A DNA stretch of 10,430 nt, taken from the NCBI GenBank assembly GCA_051000755.1, contig JBPCNZ010000015.1, positions 1 through 10,430 of the forward strand, read 5' to 3'. The notes under the pieces were generated by a model. It had not been told where the DNA came from and did not search any database. It saw only the letters and a program-made list of their open reading frames with translations. Position numbers and translations under genes: made by a program. Each line of letters begins with the position of its first letter. The first letter of the stretch is position 1. Shown in pieces: positions 1 to 5,958 of this stretch. This DNA comes from JALZAH01 sp051000755 (lineage in GTDB: Bacteria; Actinomycetota; Acidimicrobiia; Acidimicrobiales; Palsa-688).

Positions 1-65
1 TTGTTTTTTCTGGTCTCTGTTCCCTCTCCCCTGACCGTGTCCACCGGGTGTTCGCCGGCCGCGGC

Positions 66-100
66 GGGGGGGGGGGTGGGGGGGGCCCCCTCCCCCCCCC
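66..100. repeat. G/C homopolymer tract
   Basis: The tract reads G11, T, G8, C5, T, C9. It is a low-complexity G run followed at once by a C run, so each strand could form a hairpin or a G-quadruplex. It lies close to the window edge beside an atypical T-rich stretch. That makes a sequencing or assembly artefact at a contig end a serious alternative to a real element. Confidence 0.7.
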
Positions 101-135
101 GGCCCGGGTTGGCCGCTGAGAAATCTGCACCGCTC

Positions 136-167
136 TGACCTGCCCCAATGTGCAACGCTGCAGGTCA
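136..167. repeat. Inverted repeat, 8-bp arms
   Basis: TGACCTGC (136-143) and GCAGGTCA (160-167) are perfect reverse complements around a 16-base loop. There is no T-tract after it, so it is not a classical intrinsic terminator. It could be an operator, part of a structured RNA, or chance. Confidence 0.5.
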
Positions 168-227
168 AGGGGGGTGAGCGGCTACTTGAGCGGGAGGGCC
201 CGGTCGGCCATGATGATGGCTGCTTGA

Positions 228-246
228 CACGGCCGTGACGGCCGTG
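228..246. repeat. 19-bp palindrome
   Basis: CACGGCCGTGACGGCCGTG is a perfect palindrome with 9-bp arms around one central base. It directly abuts the long inverted repeat at 247-338. The length and symmetry fit a binding site for a dimeric regulator. The same sequence could instead form a short hairpin in RNA. Confidence 0.55.
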
Positions 247-338
247 GGCCCGGTCGGGGTGGCTCAGAAGGGCTCAGTAGATAACGTCGGTCGCCGACGG
301 CACCAAAGGCCAAGCTGAGCCACTCCGTCGACCGGGCC
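247..338. repeat. Long imperfect inverted repeat with inner hairpin
   Basis: GGCCCGGTCG (247-256) pairs perfectly with CGACCGGGCC (329-338). After a 3-base bulge (326-328), bases 257-267 pair with 315-325 with a single G-U wobble at 258/324. That is 21 paired positions. Inside lies a second hairpin, CGTCGG-TCG-CCGACG, at 285-299. The 92-base element has no U-tract and no tRNA cloverleaf. Candidates are a structured small RNA, a leader/attenuator of the gene at 512, or a factor-dependent terminator. The identity is unknown. Confidence 0.55.
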
Positions 339-439
339 GGTGGTTGCGGAGGAACCGGCGGCGCTGCCGGCGGGACCTGAGGACGGGTGTGGTCGGGCGC
401 TCCTCGCACGCAGCGCGCCGGTAGGACGGGCGATGGGTC

Positions 440-445
440 TATCAT
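440..445 (+). promoter_or_regulatory. Possible -10 box for the gene at 512
   Basis: TATCAT fits the TANNNT actinobacterial -10 pattern. It would give a start of transcription near 452 and a leader of about 60 nt that includes the ribosome binding site. No convincing -35 hexamer is seen upstream, so this is tentative. Confidence 0.3.
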
Positions 446-511
446 CCGCCGCCGGAACGGTCGAGGGACCCCCATACTGGGCGCCCAGGCGCCTGCCGAA
501 GGACGTGTGCG

Positions 512-1000
512 ATGGCCAAAGACGATCTCGATGAGGATCTGGTCGAGGAAGACGACGCCCCAGAGGACCTGGAGGACGACGATCTCGAAGATCTCGAAGA
601 CGATGAGGACGACACCGAGGCCGCCGTCGTCGACGACGAAGCGGTCGAAGAGCAGGACGATGCGGTCGTCGTCGACCTGGCCGCCGCCGGCGACGCGGCC
701 AAGCCCGCAGCACCGGCGGCCCGGGCCCGCGACGACGATGACGAAGAAGAAGAGGAGGACGAAGAGGACTCCGATGATGTGGAGGCCAGCCTCGATGTCA
801 TCTTGAAGGAGCGCCTCGTTGTCAACAACGATGAGGACGACGACGAGGAAGAGGTCGTCGACACCGAGGAGCGGGGCGAGGCCGCCCCCAAGGTCCTGCC
901 CAAGCAGCCGGGAGAGTTTGTCTGCCAGTCCTGCTTCCTGGTCAAGCATCCGAGTCAGCTCGCCGATCGCAAGGCCATGTTGTGCCGCGACTGCGTTTGA
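512..1000 (+). CDS. DUF4193-type acidic zinc-ribbon protein
   Basis: This 162-aa protein has a C-terminal block from about residue 127 that matches the DUF4193 pattern I know from Actinobacteria: a VLPKQ motif, an FxC-x2-CFLV segment, an H-x2-SQLA segment and a final C-R-D-C. Cysteines 138, 141, 158 and 161 form two CxxC pairs 16 residues apart, as in a zinc ribbon. Residues 1-125 are extremely rich in Asp and Glu, probably disordered, with one less acidic island (about 91-105, SLDVILKERL). DUF4193 proteins are usually near 100 aa, so this acidic arm is unusually long. No function is established for the family; a nucleic-acid or transcription-linked role is only a guess from the zinc ribbon and acidic tail. 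The ATG is preceded by GAAGGA (498-503) at 8 nt. It is followed after 46 nt by the gene at 1047. Confidence 0.85.
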   Translation: MAKDDLDEDLVEEDDAPEDLEDDDLEDLEDDEDDTEAAVVDDEAVEEQDDAVVVDLAAAGDAAKPAAPAARARDDDDEEEEEDEEDSDDVEASLDVILKERLVVNNDEDDDEEEVVDTEERGEAAPKVLPKQPGEFVCQSCFLVKHPSQLADRKAMLCRDCV

Positions 1001-1031
1001 CGGGGGCGTCTGGCCGTCGACCCGGAGATGC

Positions 1032-1038
1032 GAGAGGA
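1032..1038 (+). promoter_or_regulatory. Ribosome binding site setting a GTG start
   Basis: GAGAGGA lies 8 nt before the GTG at 1047. The open frame extends further upstream through the DUF4193-type gene, so this site is what selects the start. An identical GAGAGGA sequence precedes the TTG start at 8532. Confidence 0.7.
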
Positions 1039-1046
1039 TCGCTCCT

Positions 1047-1661
1047 GTGACCGACGACCGATCCCCCCTCGACACCGCTCTCGACCTGGTTCTCTACGCC
1101 CCGATCGGCCTGGCGCTCACCGTGGGCGAAGAGGTGCCGAAGCTGGCGGCCAAGGGCCGGCTGCAGCTAGCCACCCGATGGGCCACGGCCCGGGTCGTCG
1201 GCCAGTTCGCGGTGGCCCAGGGACGCCGGGAGGTCCAGAGGCGCACGGGGGGAGGCTCCAGTGGGAGCCCACGGCCGACGGCGGCCCCCGGGCCGCCGGC
1301 GCCGGCGGCGGTCGCCCCGCCCGGTCCGGCTACCGCCCCTCCTACTACGTCGGGCCCAGCAGCGCCGTCGTCGAGCAACGGTGCCGGTCCATCCCCGTCG
1401 GCTCCCAGGTCCGCCCCGGGGGTCACCACCGCATCGCGGCCCGAGCCGCCGTCCCCCGATCCGAAAGCGTCGGCGTCCGCCGCGGCCCCCGCGGTCGACG
1501 ACCTCGCCATTCCTGGCTACGACAGCTTGTCGGCATCGCAGGTGGTCCAACGCCTGGCCGGACTGGCGGCCGGGGAGCTCGAGGCGGTCCGTACCTATGA
1601 GGCGGCCACCCGGGGGCGCCGCACGATCCTGGCGCGTGTGTCCCAGCTCCAGGGGACCTGA
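1047..1661 (+). CDS. Lipid-droplet/membrane-surface-like protein with Pro/Ala linker
   Basis: The 204-aa protein starts at a GTG chosen by its ribosome binding site. Residues 5-68 form a helical, amphipathic segment with a hydrophobic stretch (about 12-27) followed by basic residues ending in REVQRR. Residues 69-149 are a low-complexity Pro/Ala/Ser/Gly linker. Residues 152-200 carry an LAIPGYDSLSASQVVQRL motif followed by two short helices, which resembles the C-terminal domain of actinobacterial lipid-droplet-associated or phasin-like proteins (DUF8129-type, from memory). The architecture suggests an N-terminal lipid-binding helix tethered to a C-terminal interaction domain. This is inference, not a firm family match. 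It sits between the DUF4193-type gene and, after 14 nt, the GNAT gene, so the four plus-strand genes may be one operon. Confidence 0.65.
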   Translation: MTDDRSPLDTALDLVLYAPIGLALTVGEEVPKLAAKGRLQLATRWATARVVGQFAVAQGRREVQRRTGGGSSGSPRPTAAPGPPAPAAVAPPGPATAPPTTSGPAAPSSSNGAGPSPSAPRSAPGVTTASRPEPPSPDPKASASAAAPAVDDLAIPGYDSLSASQVVQRLAGLAAGELEAVRTYEAATRGRRTILARVSQLQGT

Positions 1662-1675
1662 CCGGAGCGGCCGCC

Positions 1676-2182
1676 GTGGAGGCAGCTCGCCGGGCTGCAG
1701 AGGCAGATTTGCCGGCTCTGGCCGATCTGTGGAGATCGGCGGCGGTTGCCGCCACCCCGGCGCGGGGCGGTGCGGCCCTTCTCGCCGAGCTGCGCATCTC
1801 CGAGCCACTTGACGACATGCTGCGCTCGGGGTTGGACGCCGCCGACCATGTGGTGGTCGCCGGCTGCATCGACGAGGTGGTGGTCGGCATTGCCACGGCC
1901 CGGTTCCATCGGCCGCCGTCGGCACCACACCGGCCTATCGGCGTCGTGGAGATGCTCTACGTGGAGCCCGAAGCCCGCGGCGTGGGCGTCGGTGAGGCCA
2001 TGATGGATGTCGTGATCAGGTGGGGCGAAGACGTCGGATGCCACGGTATCGACGCTCCCGCCTTGCCCGGTGCGCGTGATGCCAAGGCCTTCTTCGAGAC
2101 GATGGGGCTGGTCACCCGGGCCCTGATCATGCACCGCCCGATCACTCCCGGGGGGCGGGCCGCGCTGCCCGGGCACCCGTGA
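1676..2182 (+). CDS. GNAT-family N-acetyltransferase
   Basis: This is a 168-aa protein of usual GNAT length. The acetyl-CoA pyrophosphate-binding motif is visible as V-E-P-E-A-R101-G-V-G104-V-G106, preceded by the beta-4 strand VVEMLYV (90-96). A DDxxxxG-type lead-in (66-71, DEVVVG) forms the preceding strand, and the C-terminal AKAFFETMGLVTRA segment matches the usual end of the fold. Such enzymes move an acetyl group from acetyl-CoA to an amine; the substrate cannot be read from the sequence. The start is GTG with GGAG (1664-1667) 8 nt upstream. The stop overlaps the GTG of the Nudix gene in a GTGA quartet, indicating translational coupling. A GNAT next to Nudix is a common pairing, but the shared role here is unknown. 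Confidence 0.88.
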   Translation: MEAARRAAEADLPALADLWRSAAVAATPARGGAALLAELRISEPLDDMLRSGLDAADHVVVAGCIDEVVVGIATARFHRPPSAPHRPIGVVEMLYVEPEARGVGVGEAMMDVVIRWGEDVGCHGIDAPALPGARDAKAFFETMGLVTRALIMHRPITPGGRAALPGHP

Positions 2183-2574
2183 TCGAGCTGTGCGTCGGCG
2201 CCGTGGTCGTCGACGACGGCCGCATCCTGCTGGTCCGCAGAGGCCGCGGCCGTTCGTTGGGCACCTGGTCGGTACCCGGCGGCCATGTCGAGGTCGGGGA
2301 GACCATGGCCGAAGCGGTGCTCCGCGAGTTGCGCGAGGAAACCGGGCTGGTCGGTGTCTGTGACGACCTGATCGGCTGGGCAGAGCACATCGACGATGAC
2401 GGGCACCTGGTCATCTTCGACTTCGGCGTCACCGTCGTCGACACCGCGGAGCCGGTTGCGGGCGACGATGCCGCCGAGGTGGCCTGGGTTCCCGGCGTCG
2501 AGGCCGAGGCTCTGCCCCTGGCCGGCGGCCTGTTGGAGTTTCTCTACGCCAACGGCATCCTCGCCGGCCCCTGA
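2179..2574 (+). CDS. Nudix hydrolase
   Basis: The 131-aa protein has a complete Nudix box at residues 35-57: G35-x5-E41-x7-R49-E50-L-x-E53-E54-x-G56-L57. The metal-binding glutamates are all present. The preceding VRRGRGRSLGTWSVPGG segment is the typical lead-in of MutT-like pyrophosphohydrolases. Such enzymes hydrolyse a nucleoside diphosphate linked to another moiety with Mg2+. The specificity (oxidised nucleotides, NADH, sugar nucleotides) is not readable. The GTG start overlaps the stop of the GNAT gene by 4 nt, so it is probably the last gene of that operon. The end faces the oxidoreductase gene only 21 bp away; a 5-bp CCTGA/TCAGG repeat at 2570-2600 is too weak to call a terminator. Confidence 0.93.
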   Translation: MIELCVGAVVVDDGRILLVRRGRGRSLGTWSVPGGHVEVGETMAEAVLRELREETGLVGVCDDLIGWAEHIDDDGHLVIFDFGVTVVDTAEPVAGDDAAEVAWVPGVEAEALPLAGGLLEFLYANGILAGP

Positions 2575-2595
2575 GCGCCGGGTCCGCCAGGCCCT

Positions 2596-3483
2596 TCAGG
2601 TCTGCAGGTCGCCCACCGCTGAGTACAGATCCTCGAGCTCCCGGTCCCATGCTGGGGGAGAGCCGAGGGGCCGGACCACGAACTTGGAGAAGCCGCAGGC
2701 TATGAACTCCTCGAGGAGGGACCGCAGGGCCGGGTAGCCGACCGGCACCGTCTCCTCGGCGCGCCGCCCGTGGCTACGGGACTCGACCGCGGCCCGGGTC
2801 GGCCCGTCGAGCGGCTCGGTGCTGTAGCCGATGCTCACCCCAAAATGCTCCGGACTGATCCGACGGCCGGCGGCTTCGGCCGCCTCGTCAATGACCTGAC
2901 GGCCGCCGACCGCATCGGCCGGGGTGCAGCCCGACGGCAGCCACCCGTCGGCCAACCGCCCACATCGGCGCAGGGAGGCAGGAACCAAGCCGCCCAGCCA
3001 CGGCTCGAGGGGCGCCTGGACCGGCAGGCGGGCCAGCCGCACCCCCGTCAGGTCCCCCGCAGGACCCCGATGGGTGACCTCCTCCCCGCCCCACAGCCGC
3101 CGCAGAAGGGGCAGGGCGTCATCGAGGATGGCGCCCCGCTCGGCCGGAGGAGGTCCGATGGCGGAACGCTCCGGTGGGCGGCCCAGACCCGGGACCAGCG
3201 TCACGAGCAGACGGCCCTCTGAGAGAGCATCGACATCTGCGAGGGACTTGGCCAGGCGGACCACGTTGCGCCCCGGAGCCAGGATGGTCGTGCCCAGCTT
3301 CAGCTTGGTTGACCGGGCCGCAGCCCACGCCAACCCGGCAACGGGATCGGGACCGCCGGCGGTGAGGACCTCGGCGAGCCACAACGAGTCGAAACCGAGG
3401 CCCTCCAGGCGGCCCACGATCAGGCCCAGCTCCCCCGGGGCGATGTTGGCACCGCCAAGGCCGACGCCGATGCGGACCTTCAA
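2596..3483 (-). CDS. Luciferase-like (LLM class) flavin/F420-dependent oxidoreductase
   Basis: With the TTG start at 3483 the protein has 295 aa, normal for this TIM-barrel family. It opens with VRIGVGLGG (beta-1), has GFDSLWLAEVL (30-40), then AARSTKLKLGTTILAP (55-70) and NVVRLAKSLADVDALSEGRLLVTLVPG (73-99), all hallmarks of bacterial luciferase-like monooxygenases. The C-terminal GFSKFVVRPLG (264-274) is the usual late barrel strand. The cofactor is reduced FMN or F420; F420 is plausible in Actinobacteria but cannot be proven here. The frame extends upstream to 3588, but that would overlap the crotonase gene by 109 nt. The TTG forms a TTGA overlap with the crotonase stop, so translational coupling is the simplest reading. 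No clear ribosome binding site is seen. The substrate is unknown; the neighbour hints at an acyl-CoA or related compound. Confidence 0.85.
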   Translation of the reverse strand: MKVRIGVGLGGANIAPGELGLIVGRLEGLGFDSLWLAEVLTAGGPDPVAGLAWAAARSTKLKLGTTILAPGRNVVRLAKSLADVDALSEGRLLVTLVPGLGRPPERSAIGPPPAERGAILDDALPLLRRLWGGEEVTHRGPAGDLTGVRLARLPVQAPLEPWLGGLVPASLRRCGRLADGWLPSGCTPADAVGGRQVIDEAAEAAGRRISPEHFGVSIGYSTEPLDGPTRAAVESRSHGRRAEETVPVGYPALRSLLEEFIACGFSKFVVRPLGSPPAWDRELEDLYSAVGDLQT

Positions 3484-4241
3484 CGGGCGTGCCAGACCGG
3501 GGGGCGCTGATCCACGAAGGCCCGCGGGCCCTCGGTGAAGTCCTCGCTCCTCGCGACCCGCTGCGCCGCTCCCGCGGTCATCGACCACAGCTCCGAATCG
3601 GGCCGCCCGAAGGCGGCGGAGGACACCCCCCGGCTTTCCTGAACGGCAAGGGGAGCGTTGGCTACGATGCGCCGGGCCAGTTCCAGGGCGCCGTCAAGGG
3701 CGCCTCCGGGCTCCACCAGGCGGTTGACGAGGCCGAGATGGTAGGCCCGCTCGGCGGTGATGGGATCGCCGGTCAGGATCATCTCGCGGGCCACGTTGGT
3801 TCCCAGCACCTGGGGCAGTCGGAACAGGGCGCCACCGGAGGCCACAAGGGATCGTTTGACCTCCGGCAAGCCGAAGATGGCATGCCGGGAGGCGACGATC
3901 AGATCGCACGCCAACGCCAGCTCCAGGCCTCCGGCCAGAGCCGGACCGTCCACCGCGGCGATCAACGGTGTCCCCCGCTCCCGCCACACCAGACCGCCGA
4001 AGCCGCCCCGCTCCGTGCTGAGGGTCTCCGCCTGTCCGGCGACGATGGCGTCGAGGTCCGCCCCAGCGCAGAACACCGGACCTTCCGCGGCCAGGATCGC
4101 CGCCCGGATCTCGATATCGGCTTCCACCCGGTCCACGGCCCGTTCGATGCCCTCGGCGACCTCGCCGTTGACGGTGTTGCGGGCCTCCGTGCGCCGGATG
4201 GTGATGACGGCCACCCGCTCCCGGATCTCGAAGTCAATCAC
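3480..4241 (-). CDS. Enoyl-CoA hydratase/isomerase (crotonase family)
   Basis: This 253-aa protein is of full family length. Oxyanion-hole segments are FCAGADL (57-63) and GPALAGGLELALACDL (99-114). Glu107 and Glu127 (in FGLPEVKRSL) occupy the places of the two catalytic glutamates of rat mitochondrial hydratase (E144, E164), with the same 20-residue spacing, so hydratase activity is possible. LTGDPITAERAYHLGLVNRLV is the conserved late helix. Expected reaction: reversible addition of water to a trans-2-enoyl-CoA, as in beta-oxidation or degradation of cyclic acids. The GTG start lies 6 nt after TAGGGT, a -10-like box, so it may have its own leaderless promoter in the 41-bp gap. Its stop overlaps the start of the oxidoreductase gene. 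Crotonase members also include isomerases and hydrolases, so the exact reaction is open. Confidence 0.93.
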   Translation of the reverse strand: MIDFEIRERVAVITIRRTEARNTVNGEVAEGIERAVDRVEADIEIRAAILAAEGPVFCAGADLDAIVAGQAETLSTERGGFGGLVWRERGTPLIAAVDGPALAGGLELALACDLIVASRHAIFGLPEVKRSLVASGGALFRLPQVLGTNVAREMILTGDPITAERAYHLGLVNRLVEPGGALDGALELARRIVANAPLAVQESRGVSSAAFGRPDSELWSMTAGAAQRVARSEDFTEGPRAFVDQRPPVWHAR

Positions 4242-4247
4242 GATCGA

Positions 4248-4253
4248 ACCCTA
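4248..4253 (-). promoter_or_regulatory. Putative -10 box, leaderless start of the crotonase gene
   Basis: On the minus strand TAGGGT is followed by exactly 6 nt and then the GTG start at 4241. That places transcription start at or next to the first codon. The AGGG inside the box could instead act as a weak Shine-Dalgarno, so this instance is less clean than those at 5906 and 5947. Confidence 0.45.
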
Positions 4254-4282
4254 GACCAGCGCCCTCCCGCGGCCGTGGCTCT

Positions 4283-5899
4283 TCAGGTCTCGACCGGGGC
4301 CGCCTCCGAGGGAGCAGAGGTCTCGCCCTCCGCAGCAGGTTGAGCGTCAGCCGCAGGCCGAGGGTCGGCAGGTGGGGCACCGGATCCGGGCTCGGTCTCA
4401 GGCGCCGCTGACTCCGGCGCCGCTGACTCCGGCGCCGGGTCGACGACGGCCTCGTGGCGCGGGGCCGCAGCGGTCCGGGCGGGAGGGGGCGGAGGAGGGG
4501 GCGGCGGCGGCCGGGTCCCAGGTTCGGTCTCGGCCAGCCGCCGGCGTGGGCCCGGCGGGGGCGGGATGCTGATCCCGAGCAGGCCGGCCAGCGCCGGCAC
4601 CCGACCGGATTGCTGGCGAGCCATCCGGTCCACGTCGGGATGGGGGGCCTTGGGCAGCCCCGAAGGCTTCACGTTGCGGCGGATGGGAGAAGCGACGACC
4701 GCCTCGAGCATGGCCAGCCACTGATCCGGAGGGGTGTCGGGGGCCATCGCCGCACCGGCCACAGTCGCCAGCTCCTCCAGCAGGTCAGCCGGCAGGCGGG
4801 TGGAGGGTTCGGGGGGCCGCCCCGAGAGGCGCACGGCCCGGATGCCGCGGCCGCCCTCCAGGTGGCCGCGGATCTCCTCCACCCACGTGGAGCGCAACTG
4901 CGTCAGCCGCCGATCGAGCGCCTCTCGCAGGGAGGCAGCCAGGGCTCTCGTCTCGTCGTCGCGGGCCGCGTCGGCGCTGGTCACCACCGATCGGAGGTCC
5001 CGGAGGCTGATGTCGTCAGGAGCCTTGATGGCGGCCTCGGCCCGGTCGTGCCACTCGGCGGTCCGCAGACGGGGGAGCAGCCGCTCGGCCAGGGTGATCA
5101 GGGCGTCGGTGTCCGGTGTCGGGCACCCCTCGGTGGCCGCCTCTTCGCACCCGGGGTGCGAGGCGATGCGAACCGCCGGCACCCCACCGCGCAGCACCTG
5201 CTCGGCAACGACCCGTTCCTCGGGCGCCAACCCTTCGAGGACGGCGGTGCGATGAGAGTTGCCTGCCGACAACCTCCGGGATTTGGTGCGCGCCGCCGGC
5301 GCAGCCGGCCGGCCGGCCTGGCTTCGTGTCTGTCCCTGGCCCCGACCGGGACCCGCGCCGGAGCGGGTGTCGCCGGTCGCGGGGTCGCGGGCGGGACGGC
5401 CGCCCGGCCGCTCGGGCCGGTGGCTGCGGCCTTGGCTCTCCCGACCCAGGCCCGGCGTGGGACGCTGACCACCGGCGTGAGGTGTCCGCCCCCCGCCTCC
5501 CGGCGCCTCGCGGTCGGGGCGGTCAGGGCGGTCAGGGCGGTCAGGACGGTCAGGACGGCGGCTGCGCTCCCCGCCCTGGTCGCGACGGCGGTCGCCGCCC
5601 CGACCGGTCTTGCCGACCAGTTGGCTCGTCACCCCCGGTCCATCGGAACGCCCCGACCCGAGGATCTCGAGGCGCTCGGGCTCTTTCCGCTTCTTCTCCT
5701 TCGGGGGGATCACCGACAGGATGGTGATCCCTTCGATCTCGAAATCGGCCTCGGCTCGCACGACGTCTCCGGCCTTGGCCCCCTCGAAGAGCAACGATCC
5801 GTCGACGACGCCACGCGGCTCACGGGCGCCGGCCGCCCGCCAGGTCCACGTACCGTCAGGTTGCCCACTCGTGAGTTCAATGTCGATCCGGCGAGACAC
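4283..5899 (-). CDS. Conserved-looking protein of unknown function with OB-like N-terminus and RPD repeat
   Basis: I do not recognise a named family for this 538-aa protein. Residues 1-65 alternate short beta strands (IDIELTS, TWTWRAAG, GVVDGSLL, GDVVRAEADFEIEGITILSVIP) and look like a small OB/TRAM-type barrel. Residues 66-210 are basic and disordered, rich in Arg, Gly and Pro, with RPD repeated five times (115-129). Residues 215-345 are helical and contain an HPGCEEAATEGC segment (248-259) with two cysteines and a histidine, then coiled-coil-like helices (about 266-345). Residues 368-445 are a further helical part. The tail has a ten-proline run (464-473) and ESAAP repeats. A nucleic-acid-binding role fits an OB-like barrel next to an RG-rich region, but this is inference. 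The GTG start lies 6 nt after a TAGGTT box with no ribosome binding site. It is divergent to the hydrolase gene and first of the minus-strand cluster. Confidence 0.75.
   Translation of the reverse strand: MSRRIDIELTSGQPDGTWTWRAAGAREPRGVVDGSLLFEGAKAGDVVRAEADFEIEGITILSVIPPKEKKRKEPERLEILGSGRSDGPGVTSQLVGKTGRGGDRRRDQGGERSRRPDRPDRPDRPDRPDREAPGGGGRTPHAGGQRPTPGLGRESQGRSHRPERPGGRPARDPATGDTRSGAGPGRGQGQTRSQAGRPAAPAARTKSRRLSAGNSHRTAVLEGLAPEERVVAEQVLRGGVPAVRIASHPGCEEAATEGCPTPDTDALITLAERLLPRLRTAEWHDRAEAAIKAPDDISLRDLRSVVTSADAARDDETRALAASLREALDRRLTQLRSTWVEEIRGHLEGGRGIRAVRLSGRPPEPSTRLPADLLEELATVAGAAMAPDTPPDQWLAMLEAVVASPIRRNVKPSGLPKAPHPDVDRMARQQSGRVPALAGLLGISIPPPPGPRRRLAETEPGTRPPPPPPPPPPARTAAAPRHEAVVDPAPESAAPESAAPETEPGSGAPPADPRPAADAQPAAEGETSAPSEAAPVET
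4401..4438 (-). repeat. 15-bp tandem repeat in coding sequence
   Basis: GGCGCCGCTGACTCC (plus-strand reading) occurs twice in tandem (4401-4415, 4416-4430) and is followed by a partial copy. It encodes the ESAAP repeat near the C-terminus of the unknown 538-aa protein and keeps the frame. Confidence 0.8.
5511..5558 (-). repeat. 9-bp tandem repeat encoding Arg-Pro-Asp units
   Basis: Units CGGTCAGGG, CGGTCAGGG, CGGTCAGGA and CGGTCAGGA (plus-strand reading, 5520-5555) are flanked by diverged or partial copies. In the minus-strand gene they encode the RPD repeat (residues 115-129). A 9-bp unit keeps the frame, so copy number could vary between strains without breaking the gene. Confidence 0.85.
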
Positions 5900-5905
5900 A
5901 ACGCC

Positions 5906-5911
5906 AACCTA
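5906..5911 (-). promoter_or_regulatory. Putative -10 box, leaderless start of the 538-aa protein gene
   Basis: TAGGTT on the minus strand is followed by 6 nt and the GTG at 5899. No Shine-Dalgarno lies in front of the start and no good -35 is seen. The position fits a leaderless transcript beginning at the GTG. Confidence 0.5.
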
Positions 5912-5946
5912 CAACGTCGCCCGGGGCGCCTTCGAGCGACGGGCAA

Positions 5947-5952
5947 TAGCCT
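5947..5952 (+). promoter_or_regulatory. Putative -10 box, leaderless start of the hydrolase gene
   Basis: TAGCCT is followed by 6 nt and the ATG at 5959. No purine-rich ribosome binding site exists upstream. It mirrors the box at 5906-5911 on the other strand, so the 59-bp gap carries a divergent promoter pair. Confidence 0.55.
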
Positions 5953-5958
5953 CTACCA

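Larger units (their letters stand above)
1..511. other. Non-coding, structured intergenic region at window start
   Basis: I see no credible gene in these 511 bases. Long open frames on the minus strand here run antisense into the DUF4193-type gene and look like GC-rich shadows. Bases 1-60 are T/C-rich and unlike the rest of the window. Bases 66-100 are almost pure G then pure C. From about 130 to 370 there are several inverted repeats (136-167, 207-220, 228-246, 247-338, 336-359), listed separately where strong. A leader or promoter for the gene at 512 should lie in the last 100 bases. The region could hold an untranslated RNA or the terminator of a gene left of the window; the sequence alone does not decide. 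Confidence 0.6.

Noticed and set aside
224..229. TTGACA as a -35 box
   Set aside because: No TANNNT hexamer lies 16-18 nt downstream; that stretch is GC-only and inside an inverted repeat.
255..327. tRNA-like 73-nt stem structure with a GTGGCTCAG segment
   Set aside because: The segment resembles a D-arm by chance; there is no T-arm GGTTCGA motif, no 7-bp acceptor stem with the right spacing, and no anticodon arm.
340..534. 64-aa plus-strand frame overlapping the start of the DUF4193-type gene
   Set aside because: No ribosome binding site, no motif, and it overlaps a stronger start in another frame.
182..1075. 297-aa minus-strand open frame, and a 149-aa one at 264-713
   Set aside because: They run antisense to the well-supported DUF4193-type gene, have low-complexity V/L/D content mirroring its acidic codons, and match no family.
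2570..2600. CCTGA/TCAGG repeat as a terminator between the Nudix and LLM genes
   Set aside because: Arms are only 5 bp with a long loop and no T-tract.
3484..3588. Longer ATG start for the LLM oxidoreductase
   Set aside because: The extra 35 residues overlap the crotonase gene and resemble nothing at the start of a TIM barrel.
3489..4343. 284-aa plus-strand open frame
   Set aside because: It is antisense to the crotonase gene, which carries both catalytic glutamates and the oxyanion motifs.
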